From positions 1 through 64,000 of the forward strand of contig CAZIPL010000003.1 of NCBI GenBank assembly GCA_964541255.1: a DNA stretch of 64,000 nucleotides, given 5' to 3'. The stretch is from CAYOSU01 sp964541255 (GTDB lineage Bacteria > Bacillota > Clostridia > Christensenellales > CAMQZB01). A program made the translations under genes and the position numbers. The notes beneath the pieces were generated by a model, which was given only the letters and a program-made list of their open reading frames with translations, was not told where the DNA came from and searched no databases. Below, one piece after another: positions 52,361-60,984 of this stretch. Positions within the stretch are counted from its first letter, which is position 1. Every line of letters starts with the position of its first letter.

Positions 52361-53440
52361 TTAAGAAAAAATCAATTCGTCCTTTCCGACACTCTCAATA
52401 GTATAGATTTTTTGCGAAAAAAGCAAGTCATTTTGGCGGAAAACGTTTATTTGACCGACTTGTTCTCCTTTTTTTACGGGGAAGTCCAATTGCGACGGCA
52501 AAACGTTTTCGATATGGATAAGATCCTCCTCTCCTTTTTTGATTGGAATAACTACGTCCGTTTTTGTCGCGACAAAGCAAGAAAGCCTCGGAATTCCGTT
52601 TATCGGCAAGCAGTCTGTTTCCGTGGAAGTCCTTATTGTGATGAAATTATAATTCGAGAACGCGTCGTTTATGAGCTTTTTCGACGTTTCGTACATGGTA
52701 TTGCAATTGAGAACTATGCAAATTACGGTATTGCCGTTTCTTGTCGCACTCGAAACGAGACATCTGCCCGCGGCTTTGGTATATCCCGTCTTGATTCCGT
52801 CCGCGCCGTCGAATTCGAAAAGCATTTTGTTTTTGTTTTTATATACCCCTCTTTCTCCTTTATATGTTTTTGTCGAAACGATCTCTCGGAAAAGAGTATT
52901 TTCCATCGCATAAGCGGAAATAATCGCAAGGTCTTTCGCCGTGGTGTAGTGATTGTCGTCGTGAAGCCCGTGAGGGTTGGCAAAGTGAGTGTTTATCGCT
53001 CCGATTTCCGTTGCTTTTTCGTTCATGAGTTTAACGAAATTATCGACGCTTCCCGACGTTATTACCGAAAGTGCCACTGCCGCGTCGTTTCCCGAGCGAA
53101 GCATAAGACAATACAAAAGCTCGCGAACGGAAACAGCCTCGCCCGCTTTTAAGTATACGCTCGAACCCTCTATCCCGACTGCACTTTTAGAGACTGCGAA
53201 TTTTTCGTCGAGGTCCTCTATGTTTTCGATAGCGGTTATAGCGGTCATTATTTTCGTTGTGGACGCCATCGGCATTTTTACGTCGCTTAAACTTTCGTCG
53301 AGTATTGTTTTCGTTCGAAGATCTATAACGGCGTAAGAGCTTGCTTTCGCATAGGCTTTTTGCGGCATAACAAAAACTATGCTTAATAAAAACAAGATTG
53401 CCGCCAATAGAAGCGACAGCTGTTTTTTATTGCTTTTCAT
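52361..53440 (-). CDS. D-alanyl-D-alanine carboxypeptidase (DacF-like)
   Basis: 359 residues. After a signal peptide (about 1-31) comes the serine peptidase S11 fold: S60-TTK, later SGN (LMLRSGNDAA) and KTG (GADGIKTGYTKAAG). A C-terminal beta domain (PBP5_C type) follows. It trims the terminal D-Ala from peptidoglycan peptides. It overlaps the ytfJ gene by 14 bases. DacF next to sporulation genes is typical of spore-formers, but a vegetative role is equally possible. Confidence 0.92.
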   Translation of the reverse strand: MKSNKKQLSLLLAAILFLLSIVFVMPQKAYAKASSYAVIDLRTKTILDESLSDVKMPMASTTKIMTAITAIENIEDLDEKFAVSKSAVGIEGSSVYLKAGEAVSVRELLYCLMLRSGNDAAVALSVITSGSVDNFVKLMNEKATEIGAINTHFANPHGLHDDNHYTTAKDLAIISAYAMENTLFREIVSTKTYKGERGVYKNKNKMLFEFDGADGIKTGYTKAAGRCLVSSATRNGNTVICIVLNCNTMYETSKKLINDAFSNYNFITIRTSTETDCLPINGIPRLSCFVATKTDVVIPIKKGEEDLIHIENVLPSQLDFPVKKGEQVGQINVFRQNDLLFSQKIYTIESVGKDELIFS

Positions 53441-53822
53441 TCTTATTAAGCTTCATAATATATTCTGAAGCCGCTTTAAGGAGCTTGTCGAGCGCGCCGC
53501 ACGATTCGTCGATGGTTATTGTGGAAACGCTTCCGCTTTTCTCGACGAGAAAACCTATCGGCGTAAGCTGAACGAAGCCGCCGCTTCCCGCGCTTAGAGG
53601 ATAGCTTTCTTTGCTATAGGCTTCCACCGCGTTTTCGCCTGCGGAATACTCTCCGCCTCCCGCGATATATGCTATCGTTACTTTCGATACGGGGATAACG
53701 GTGCTTTCGCCCGTTCCAGATAAAGGTTGCCCGATGACGGTATTTACTTCCGCAATGCTTTTTAGAGACCTCATTGCTTCTTCTACTACCGAAGCTATTT
53801 TGTTTGTTTTGAAGTTATCCAC
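53427..53822 (-). CDS. ytfJ: Sporulation protein YtfJ/GerW
   Basis: 131 residues, the family length. The GerW/YtfJ pattern is clear: VNTVIGQPLSGTGESTVIPVSKVTIAYIAGGG and the glycine-rich AGSGGFVQLTPIGFLV. YtfJ is made in the forespore of B. subtilis and is needed for some germination responses. The start is GTG with AAAGGAG 7 bases upstream. It is overlapped at both ends by its neighbours, so it is tightly coupled. Confidence 0.92.
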   Translation of the reverse strand: MDNFKTNKIASVVEEAMRSLKSIAEVNTVIGQPLSGTGESTVIPVSKVTIAYIAGGGEYSAGENAVEAYSKESYPLSAGSGGFVQLTPIGFLVEKSGSVSTITIDESCGALDKLLKAASEYIMKLNKNEKQ

Positions 53823-54309
53823 TTGTTTTCTCCTTTATATATTTTGTCCTTTCATAAATATTGAATAACGCCAATATGATTAGTTCGTATATGAGAATGC
53901 GAGCGTTTGCAGATAGTGACAACTGCGGCATAGACGACGTGTCTACGGCTGCGGTTTTAATAAGCATGGTTTCCTTATGCGATTTTCTTATATGCGAAAA
54001 CAGCGAGTCGATTGCGATGTGATAAAAAGCTCCGAAAATAGCGGCTGAGGCTACGTTCTCGAACGGGGATATAAGTTTTGCGGAGATTTTTTCTATAAAG
54101 ACAAGCTTTGAAAAAAGCGCCAACGTCTTTTTATGTTGAGCGTTCTTTTGTCGGTTTTTGTCTAAGTCCCCCTCGAATTTTATCGGGACGATAAGCTTTA
54201 TCGAAAAACGATAGGTGCGAGTTTCTTGACTTAGCAAAATATCTACAGAAAACCATATCGGAGCAAGAAGAAAAACCGTGACGGAAAGGAAAATTATCAT
54301 AAGCCGCAT
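53815..54309 (-). CDS. Membrane protein, possibly DUF2953-like
   Basis: About 165 residues. An N-terminal membrane helix is followed by a beta-rich stretch (RTYRFSIKLIVPIKFEG) and a C-terminal hydrophobic segment (ILIYELIILALFNIYE). The position directly before ytfJ and the layout match DUF2953 proteins, though the sequence is short and the identity tentative. The start is uncertain: a TTG at 54333 and an ATG at 54300 are alternatives, and none has a clearly spaced ribosome binding site. Confidence 0.6.
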   Translation of the reverse strand: MRLMIIFLSVTVFLLAPIWFSVDILLSQETRTYRFSIKLIVPIKFEGDLDKNRQKNAQHKKTLALFSKLVFIEKISAKLISPFENVASAAIFGAFYHIAIDSLFSHIRKSHKETMLIKTAAVDTSSMPQLSLSANARILIYELIILALFNIYERTKYIKEKTSG

Positions 54310-54509
54310 GACCTTATTTTGTGCCGAACGCAAAATAAATACTCGTCAGCTGCAAATATTTATTGCGAAAAGCGACGGTTTTTATTTTGGTGATAGTACA
54401 ATAATTTAAGTTTTTTGAAATATTTTTTATAAGAGTGTTGACGGTAGGGTAGTTATGTGATAAAATATACAAAGAATCGTTGAATTTCTAACTTTTTATC
54501 GAGGAATAA

Positions 54510-55994
54510 ATGAGAAACGTTTTATTGGTGTCCGATATAGGCTCTGCCTTAGATTATTATAACAAGCTGGGACGGTTTTCCGACTACGGCTTTGTTATTT
54601 TGGGGCAGGCGAAAACCCGAAGCGAGCTTAATGATTACGCCGATAAAAACTATATAGATTTGTGCATTGTCGAAGACGGTTTTTCGGGAATGGAATACGA
54701 AGCGATAGATTCCGTCATAAGAAACAGCAATTCAGAAGCCGAGATAATCGTCGTTACGACGAGCGATTCGCCGCTAAGAGAGAAAAAAGCTCTGTCGCTC
54801 GGAGCGTTTGCGTATCTTCATAGGCCCCTAGCTATGGCGACATTCGGCATGATATTGGAATCGGCGTCCAAAAGGCTTGCGAGAACGCAAAGGCTTGTAT
54901 CGTCGCTTGGCGAAAACGGCGGCGGAAATAAATATCAAACCGCGCTGAAAAGCGTTTTGCTGAACGGTATATTGGTTACCCCCGAGCAAGTAATCGGGAG
55001 TGAGAAACTGCTTGTCGATGCGGGTATTGTTCTTGACGGCGAGGCGTTTTGTATGCTTCTTGCTAAAACGGAAAGTCCGACGAAGGCAAAGGAAGAAATA
55101 TCTGCGTATTTTTCCGACAAGTGTTATGAAGAGTGTTTTGTGAGAGGTAATCTTGCGGTTGCGATTCTTTCGTCAGACGACGGAAAAATAGAAGACATCG
55201 TGCAAGAGGGGGCGAAAAAGCTTTCTGCGACAATCGACGGAGAAATAGTGTTCTCCAAAAAATATTCGAGACTTCTCGATTCGGCGATTGCATATTCGTC
55301 GCTGCTTGCTAAGTTCGCCGTCAAGTCTTCGGAAGAGAACTATGCAGAAATAAGAACGGAGAAAGTCAAGGCGCTTTCGGATGGCATTATAGAAGAGATA
55401 AAATCGGGCGCGGACAACTTGTCCGAGAAGCTTTCGACGGCGCTGTCGGTTAGATACGGAGGTATGACGCCCGAAGAAATATCCTCCGCAATGATAAGAA
55501 TTTTGGCGTACTGCGACGAAGCCGCGCAAAAAACCCCTAACGCTAAAGAGAGGTTCTATTCTCGCGCCGCAACGGTGCTTTGTTCGCAAGAAATGGTCAA
55601 AAACGCTGTAGAGTTTTCTCTTGAAACGGCAAAAGCCGTAACGAGAGCAAACGTATCGACTTCTGCGCAAATCGCGAGTAGGTGCTACGAAATGATTTCG
55701 GCTGAGTATTTCGACAAGGAGCTTTCTGTCAAGGCCGCCGCGGAAAAGCTCGACATAAGCCAGAACTATCTTTCTACCCTTATGAAAAAGTATTACGGCG
55801 ACACGTTTGTCAATTTGCTGACCAACGTGCGTATGGAAAGGGCAAAGCAGCTTTTGATATATTCGAGAAAGAAAGTTTCCGAAATTTGCGATGAGGTGGG
55901 CTTTTCGGATTCGCACTATTTTTCTTACAGCTTCAGGAAGTTTTACGGCATAAGTCCGCTTGAAATGAGAGAAAAGGGAGGGAATAACGACTGA
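54510..55994 (+). CDS. AraC-type regulator with degenerate receiver domain
   Basis: 494 residues. The first 120 align with response-regulator receivers, but key residues are altered. The usual phospho-Asp position in IVEDGFSGM is Glu55, the acidic pair at the start is Ser-Asp, and the C-terminal Lys is Arg (LHRPL). A 260-residue middle region is not recognised. The last 100 residues are an AraC double helix-turn-helix (LSVKAAAEKLDISQNYLSTLM, VSEICDEVGFSDSHYFSYSF). No histidine kinase is nearby. It overlaps the next gene (ATGA). Confidence 0.82.
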   Translation: MRNVLLVSDIGSALDYYNKLGRFSDYGFVILGQAKTRSELNDYADKNYIDLCIVEDGFSGMEYEAIDSVIRNSNSEAEIIVVTTSDSPLREKKALSLGAFAYLHRPLAMATFGMILESASKRLARTQRLVSSLGENGGGNKYQTALKSVLLNGILVTPEQVIGSEKLLVDAGIVLDGEAFCMLLAKTESPTKAKEEISAYFSDKCYEECFVRGNLAVAILSSDDGKIEDIVQEGAKKLSATIDGEIVFSKKYSRLLDSAIAYSSLLAKFAVKSSEENYAEIRTEKVKALSDGIIEEIKSGADNLSEKLSTALSVRYGGMTPEEISSAMIRILAYCDEAAQKTPNAKERFYSRAATVLCSQEMVKNAVEFSLETAKAVTRANVSTSAQIASRCYEMISAEYFDKELSVKAAAEKLDISQNYLSTLMKKYYGDTFVNLLTNVRMERAKQLLIYSRKKVSEICDEVGFSDSHYFSYSFRKFYGISPLEMREKGGNND

Positions 55995-56329
55995 TGCTCG
56001 ACGTTATCAACCTCGAAAAAGGACTTCCCGCGGTTTTTGAGGCGATAGATACTCTCGACGTTGAAATCGTTCTTGCAAAAGAAAGAAAAGAGGATTGCTC
56101 TTTAATTATTCACGGTTACGGGAAAAGAACGCAAGGCGGCGGAAAAATCAGAGAGGCTTCGAGGAAAAGGCTGAAAGAACTTGAAAGCCAAGGCAAAATC
56201 AAGAAAGTCATATACGGCGAAGATATGAGTATGTTCGACGAAACCGTTATGAGAATGCGGTACGCTCACCAAGAGCTCGAGGGGTATGTCGGCAAAAGAA
56301 ACCTCGGCGTTACGCTTGTTATATATTAA
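55994..56329 (+). CDS. Smr-domain-like protein
   Basis: 111 residues. LIIHGYGKRTQGGGKIREASRKRLKEL resembles the HG-x-G-x-G and helix motif of Smr domains, which nick or bind nucleic acid in MutS2 and stand-alone Smr proteins. The usual LDLHG opening is only weakly present (LDVINLEKG). Its start overlaps the stop of the AraC-type regulator gene, so it is translationally coupled to it. Function is not established. Confidence 0.65.
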   Translation: MLDVINLEKGLPAVFEAIDTLDVEIVLAKERKEDCSLIIHGYGKRTQGGGKIREASRKRLKELESQGKIKKVIYGEDMSMFDETVMRMRYAHQELEGYVGKRNLGVTLVIY

Positions 56330-56602
56330 GTATACGTTGGCAGATTGTGATTGAGTTAAAAAGCGGCGTGGTATTTATTCTGAGAAGTGTTTGATTGTCC
56401 GTTGTGGTTTTACTTAATAAGAACTTTAACCAAATAAAATCGACAATAAACTAAGCGTTATGCGTTTTAGTTTTTTAGTTAAATTGTGTTGAGGGTATTT
56501 CCCGAAACGCATTTTTTTGTGCAAAAAGGGAAGCGGGGAGGAAAAACTTCTTTTTCGAGTAGGTTAAAACGGAATTTAAGGAACGCACATTTGGGTTTTT
56601 GC
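56330..56602. other. Intergenic region upstream of rpmH
   Basis: In most Bacillota this is where dnaA would lie, divergent from rpmH. No dnaA fragment and no TTATCCACA box were found here. Nothing else is supported. Confidence 0.5.
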
Positions 56603-56632
56603 TTGACAAGAGCTGAATCGGGCGGATATAAT
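56603..56632 (+). promoter_or_regulatory. Promoter of the rpmH-rnpA-yidD-yidC-jag operon
   Basis: Consensus TTGACA and TATAAT with an 18-base spacer, the strongest promoter match in this half of the window. A small CACTT/AAGTG hairpin lies in the leader at 56643-56661. Confidence 0.85.
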
Positions 56633-56698
56633 ACATAAGTGACACTTCAAGATTTAAAGTGGCAAAATATGAAAATCATTATAAAAGAGGTATAAAAA

Positions 56699-56833
56699 AT
56701 GAAGCAGACTTATCAACCCAAGAAAAGACAGAGAAGCAAAGTTCACGGATTCAGAGAGAGAATGAAAACGACGAGCGGAAGAAAGGTTTTGAAACGCCGT
56801 CGCGCTAAAGGCCGTCATCAGCTTACCGTCTGA
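56699..56833 (+). CDS. rpmH: 50S ribosomal protein L34
   Basis: 44 residues, MKQTYQPKKRQRSKVHGFRE at the start and LKRRRAKGRHQLTV at the end, the standard L34 pattern. AGAGG lies 8 bases before the ATG. Its stop overlaps the rnpA start (TGATG). Confidence 0.97.
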   Translation: MKQTYQPKKRQRSKVHGFRERMKTTSGRKVLKRRRAKGRHQLTV

Positions 56834-57207
56834 TGCAGAAAAGATATAGGCTGAGAAAAGGTTTTCAGTTTAATTATATCTACCGCAGGGGAAAGTCTCT
56901 TGCGGGAAAGGAAATGGTCTTATATTACGTCAAAAACAGAAGCAACAAGCTTTTGATCGGCGTGTCCGTAAGCAAAAAAATCGGCAAAAGCACCGTGAGG
57001 AACAGAATCAAACGCATTTTCAAAGAAAGCGCGAGAAGTCTTTTGCCTGAGATGAGAAGCGATTATAATTACGTTTTGCTTGCAAGGAGCGGCGCTGTTG
57101 ACGCAGAGTATGCGGAAGTAAGAAAGACCTTGGAATGCTTGCTTAAAAAAGCAGGATGCCTTAAGACAAGTGAAATATCTGTTGATACCGATAATAAAAC
57201 TATATAA
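56833..57207 (+). CDS. rnpA: Ribonuclease P protein component
   Basis: 124 residues. Conserved motifs are LRKGFQFNYIYRRGKS at the N-terminus and VRNRIKRIFKESAR, the RNR signature that binds the RNase P RNA. It assists the ribozyme in maturing tRNA 5' ends. It overlaps rpmH by one base and yidD by 38 bases, so it is coupled to both. Confidence 0.96.
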   Translation: MQKRYRLRKGFQFNYIYRRGKSLAGKEMVLYYVKNRSNKLLIGVSVSKKIGKSTVRNRIKRIFKESARSLLPEMRSDYNYVLLARSGAVDAEYAEVRKTLECLLKKAGCLKTSEISVDTDNKTI

Positions 57208-57409
57208 AAGGTTTTTCTCCGACGAGCTCAATACGGGATGCAGATTCGTGCCGACGTGTTCGGTCTACGCCATGCAGGCGATCGAAGAATGGGGCGGAAT
57301 CGTCGGAGGTTTTATGTCGCTTGTGAGGCTATTGAGGTGTAATCCATTGTCGCGCGGAGGCTATAACCCCGTTAAAAGATGCAGATACAAGCATCGTTAC
57401 ACCTTATAA
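57170..57409 (+). CDS. yidD: Membrane protein insertion efficiency factor YidD
   Basis: 79 residues. It has the YidD pattern: an amphipathic N-terminus, LNTGCRFVPTCSVYAMQAIEEWG with the invariant Cys pair, and LLRCNPLSRGGYNPV. It aids YidC-dependent membrane insertion. The start lies inside rnpA. Confidence 0.95.
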   Translation: MKYLLIPIIKLYKRFFSDELNTGCRFVPTCSVYAMQAIEEWGGIVGGFMSLVRLLRCNPLSRGGYNPVKRCRYKHRYTL

Positions 57410-57423
57410 TTTTAGGAGAAATC

Positions 57424-58386
57424 ATGTTAATAAATCTTTTGCAAGGATATGACCTTCCTTCGCTTTATCCGGTTCTCGGACCGTTACTCGACTGGCTCGT
57501 TAAAGGAGTCGGAAGTATCGGTTGGGGTGTCGTATTGTTTACGATAATAATTAAAACCGTACTTCTTCCACTCGATTACTGGCAGAGAGCGGGAATGAAG
57601 AAAAACAGCCTTAAAATGGAAAAGATGCGCCCGCAGCTCGAAAAGCTTCAGAAGCAATATGCGAACGATCAGGCGCTTTACAACCAGAAGTTGCAATCTC
57701 TTTATAAAAAAGAGGGCTATTCTATGATGGGCTCGTGCTTGCCGATGATAGTTACGCTCGTTGTGTTCTATTTCGTATTTGCGGCATTCCGCGGATATTT
57801 GCAATACTATCTCGTTTCGGGATACAATACCCTTTTGGAAGCATATGCTTCGGTAGGCGAGAACGCCGATGAATGGGCAAAGATCGCCTTGCAATATCAA
57901 GATCAGATAGCCCCGAGCTTTTTGTGGATTAAGAACGTTTGGGTGGCAGATGTTCCTTGGAAGAAAGCTCTTATGACCGCTTCTGAATTTTTTACGCAAG
58001 CGGGATTGCCGACGGCGAATCCAGGGATTGAATATGATCCTATCATGGCTCCTTTTGCCGATACGCTGCAAAAAGCCAACGGTTGGCTTGTTTTGCCGTT
58101 GCTTTCAGCAGGTACAAGCTTGCTTTTGCAGGTAATTTCCAACAAGGCAAACAAAGCGCAGATGGACTTGCAGGCAGGCAATGCTGCGGCTACAAACAAG
58201 ATGATGATGTGGATGATGCCCATAATGATGGCGATTTTCTCCATATCGTGGACTGCGATTTTCGCAATCTATCTTGTTACGAGCTCTCTTTATTCCATTT
58301 TGACTACGGTCGTAATCAACAAGGTTGTCGATCTAAGATTCAAAAAGCAAGAAGAGGAAGAAAGGCTTAAAAACGCAAGAAGATAG
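57424..58386 (+). CDS. yidC: Membrane protein insertase YidC
   Basis: 320 residues. It is a YidC1/SpoIIIJ-type short insertase with about five membrane helices. WGVVLFTIIIKTVLLPLDYWQ carries the conserved Arg/Lys groove region, and the charged loop KMRPQLEKLQKQYANDQALYNQKLQ is typical. AGGAG lies 5 bases before the ATG at 57424; an earlier in-frame ATG (57379) lies inside yidD. A predicted lipobox is not apparent. It inserts small membrane proteins with or without Sec. Confidence 0.95.
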   Translation: MLINLLQGYDLPSLYPVLGPLLDWLVKGVGSIGWGVVLFTIIIKTVLLPLDYWQRAGMKKNSLKMEKMRPQLEKLQKQYANDQALYNQKLQSLYKKEGYSMMGSCLPMIVTLVVFYFVFAAFRGYLQYYLVSGYNTLLEAYASVGENADEWAKIALQYQDQIAPSFLWIKNVWVADVPWKKALMTASEFFTQAGLPTANPGIEYDPIMAPFADTLQKANGWLVLPLLSAGTSLLLQVISNKANKAQMDLQAGNAAATNKMMMWMMPIMMAIFSISWTAIFAIYLVTSSLYSILTTVVINKVVDLRFKKQEEEERLKNARR

Positions 58387-58403
58387 TTCTTTAAGGAGTT
58401 ATA

Positions 58404-59231
58404 ATGAGAGTACAGGAATTCAGTGCTAAAAAAGTCGAGGACGCTATAAAGAACGGTCTCGAACAAATGGGTATCGATGAGAGCCGCGCAAAGATTACGG
58501 TTCTCGATAACGGCGGTTTTTTGAGAAAAGCCAAGGTTAGTATCGAAGACCTCGGAACGGAGGGCGAGAAAGCTCTTGCGTTTATCGAGGGACTTTATGA
58601 AAAAATGGGTGTTAAATGCACCTGCGAATTGACAGAAGACGAAGAAGGCGCAACGGTAAACGTAATTTCCGTTGATTCGAGCTCGGTTATAGGTTATAGA
58701 GGAGATGTCCTTGACGCCGTTCAATACCTTGCAAGCATATATGCAAACGAGGGTAAAGACGAGTTCAAGAGAATCGTCGTAGATTGCGAGGGATATCGCG
58801 ATCGCAGAGTAGAAACGCTCGGAAAGCTTGCTAAGAAGACGGCTGACAAGGCTGTTAAGAACGGCAGACCCGTAAGACTCGAACCGATGAATGCGTTTGA
58901 AAGAAGAATCATTCATTCCGCGCTCGTTGACGACGAGAGAGTAACTACTTCGTCGTTCGGTGAAGAGCCGTCGAGATACCTTGTGGTTACTCCGAAGAAT
59001 CTCCGTCCGAGAAATAACAACAAGAATAACGGCGGATTCAAAAAAGGCGGTTACAAGGGAAACAGAAACGGCGGACATCGTAACAGAGACGAGAAAGGCG
59101 AGCGCCGCGGAGGATATAACCGCGACAGAGGAAACGCTCCCAGAAAGTCGAAATCGACTCCTATCGAGGGCGGCTTCTCGGTATACGGCTTCTACGGAAA
59201 TTCCGGAGCTAAGGAAGAAAACAAAGACTAA
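58404..59231 (+). CDS. khpB: RNA-binding protein KhpB (Jag/EloR)
   Basis: 275 residues. A Jag_N domain (about 1-50) is followed by a KH domain (VIGYRGDVLDAVQYLAS) and an R3H domain ending in ERRIIHSALVDDERVTTSSFGEEPSRYLVV. The last 65 residues are an extra Arg/Gly/Asn-rich tail, not in the standard family. Partner KhpA would be encoded elsewhere. In other Gram-positives KhpB regulates cell elongation and small-RNA function. It is last in the operon, with AAGGAG before the ATG. Confidence 0.93.
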   Translation: MRVQEFSAKKVEDAIKNGLEQMGIDESRAKITVLDNGGFLRKAKVSIEDLGTEGEKALAFIEGLYEKMGVKCTCELTEDEEGATVNVISVDSSSVIGYRGDVLDAVQYLASIYANEGKDEFKRIVVDCEGYRDRRVETLGKLAKKTADKAVKNGRPVRLEPMNAFERRIIHSALVDDERVTTSSFGEEPSRYLVVTPKNLRPRNNNKNNGGFKKGGYKGNRNGGHRNRDEKGERRGGYNRDRGNAPRKSKSTPIEGGFSVYGFYGNSGAKEENKD

Positions 59232-59244
59232 TTAAGTAAGAAAC

Positions 59245-59273
59245 AAACGTCGGCATTACGCCGACGTTTTTCT
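59245..59273 (+). terminator. Terminator of the rpmH-jag operon
   Basis: A perfect AAACGTCGGC/GCCGACGTTT stem with a 5-base loop and a T run, 14 bases after the stop. Confidence 0.92.
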
Positions 59274-59449
59274 ATGCTTATTATATGATTGAAAGCATAT
59301 TTAGAAAACGGACTTTTTTTTCAAGAAGACGTTTTTTTATTCGTATCTTTAATCGTTGAAATAAAGCGTTTTGGTATCGATGCTATTTATTTGCGAATTT
59401 TTACGTTGCCAATAATAAAAAAAGCCGCAAATTGTTTGCGGCTAAAATT

Positions 59450-59806
59450 TTATTCTTCATCTATCGGCTCGATAAACTTTTTACACTTAGGACAATAAGT
59501 TTTCGTGTCGTATAGGTATACGAAAACGGGCGTGCCGCAGTCGCAATAAGGGTTCGAGGGTATCTCGAATTCCTCAAGAAGAGACGAAAACTCCGAAATA
59601 AAGCGTTTGTCTGTCGGCGGAACAAAGCGGTTATCATCGACTTTCATATAACCTAAATTCGTGTCTTCGAAGCGATGCTCTTCAAGGTAATAACGAATTT
59701 CGGCAAAGAACGCTTTTTGCGATTTATAATATTTTCTGTAGAAAATGCACTGCACGTAGTCGCCGTCTCTTATTACGACGACGTTGCCGTTAGGGACTTC
59801 CGTCAA
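59450..59806 (-). CDS. Zinc-ribbon protein of unknown function
   Basis: 118 residues. The C-terminus has a zinc ribbon, YCDCGTP...YCPKC, and the N-terminal 75 residues are mixed alpha/beta with no recognised family. The start appears to be a TTG that overlaps the galU stop (TTGA), with translational coupling to galU. Later Met codons would remove half of the protein. Its connection to sugar-nucleotide synthesis is only positional. Confidence 0.65.
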   Translation of the reverse strand: MTEVPNGNVVVIRDGDYVQCIFYRKYYKSQKAFFAEIRYYLEEHRFEDTNLGYMKVDDNRFVPPTDKRFISEFSSLLEEFEIPSNPYCDCGTPVFVYLYDTKTYCPKCKKFIEPIDEE

Positions 59807-60672
59807 AGCGAGTTCACCGTCCTTTTCAAAAATTCGGCAAAATCCCCCGAAAGTTCGGGGTCTCTCAATGCGTATTCGACCACCGCTTCGAGATACGAGC
59901 TTTTGTTACCTGTGTCATATCGTCTGCCGAAGTATTCCGCCGCGACGCAAAGCCCGTCTTTTGTCATGAGGCGGAATGTATCTGTTATGCCGATTTCCCC
60001 TCTTGCGGACGGAGTTTTGCCTATATAATCGAAAACTTCCGGCGTAACGATATATCTTCCGAGCGCCGAAATAAGCGAAGGCGCTTCTTCGGGAGAGGGC
60101 TTTTCGATTACGTCGTCGATGTAAAAAATATTGCCCTCTTGCTTCACGACGGAAATGCTGCTATATTTTGAAATATCTTCTTTTTTGACATGCTGAACGC
60201 CAAGAACTGTTTTGCCGACTTTTTCGTATACGTCGATAAGCTGTTTCGTGGCGGGCGTTTTTTCGTTATAAATCAAATCGTCGCCGAACAAAAGCGCGAA
60301 CGGGTCGTTCCCGACAAAATCTTTCGCAAGCTCTACGGCTCCGGCACTTCCCGAGGGGAATTCCTGCCTTGCAAATGAGACGTTAGCTAGTTCCGAAAGC
60401 TTTTTCAAAATCTCAGCTTCGGCTGTTTTGCCTCTTGAAATAAGAAGCTTTTCTTGCTCTGCGTCTTTTGCAAAGTGGTTTTCGATAGAAAGTTTCTTGC
60501 TGTTGTCGATAATGAGAATATCCGTGATTCCGCTTGCGACGACCTCTTCGACGATGTATTGAAGCGCAGGCTTATCGACGACCGTGATAAGCTCTTTCGG
60601 GACTGCTTTTGTGAAAGGCAAAAATCTTGTACCCATTCCCGCGCAAGGAATGACTGCTTTATGTACTGCCAT
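59803..60672 (-). CDS. galU: UTP-glucose-1-phosphate uridylyltransferase
   Basis: 289 residues. It has the nucleotidyltransferase motif VIPCAGMGTRFLPFTKAVPKEL, LLFGDDLIY with the metal Asp, and IEKPSPEEAPS. It makes UDP-glucose from glucose-1-phosphate, the product of the phosphomutase at 3.7 kb, for glycan and glycolipid synthesis. AAGGAG lies 6-7 bases before the ATG. Confidence 0.95.
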   Translation of the reverse strand: MAVHKAVIPCAGMGTRFLPFTKAVPKELITVVDKPALQYIVEEVVASGITDILIIDNSKKLSIENHFAKDAEQEKLLISRGKTAEAEILKKLSELANVSFARQEFPSGSAGAVELAKDFVGNDPFALLFGDDLIYNEKTPATKQLIDVYEKVGKTVLGVQHVKKEDISKYSSISVVKQEGNIFYIDDVIEKPSPEEAPSLISALGRYIVTPEVFDYIGKTPSARGEIGITDTFRLMTKDGLCVAAEYFGRRYDTGNKSSYLEAVVEYALRDPELSGDFAEFLKRTVNSL

Positions 60673-60930
60673 GACGTTTCTCCTTGTTTTTAATAACGCA
60701 GCTTCCGTTAAAACGCGATAAATGGCGAAAATACCTATCGGAAGCTTTAATGCGATGATTGTAAAAAAAGTATACGTTATTTTGAACTATTTTGCAAGTT
60801 TATTTGAAAAGTTCCGTCAAAATAACATATTTGTCGATTTTTTATATAAAAGCGGTTTCGTATGAAGATTCCTTTTAGTTTGTTGAAAAATTTAATGAGA
60901 GAGGTATTGTTAATAAAAAAGCACGCGTAT
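60673..60930. other. Intergenic region upstream of galU
   Basis: AT-rich and without a supported gene. It must hold the galU promoter, which I could not pick with confidence. Confidence 0.4.
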
Positions 60931-60963
60931 AAAAAGAACGGACTTTGCGTTATGCAAAGTCCG
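60931..60963 (-). terminator. Terminator of the GH5 gene
   Basis: A perfect CGGACTTTGC/GCAAAGTCCG stem with a 5-base loop, followed by CTTTTT on the minus strand. It lies 22 bases past the stop. Confidence 0.9.
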
Positions 60964-60984
60964 CTCTTGATAGAATTATATTTT

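Noticed and set aside
56330..56698. Searched for dnaA or DnaA boxes upstream of rpmH
   Set aside because: No dnaA remnant and no TTATCCACA found, so the canonical location is empty.
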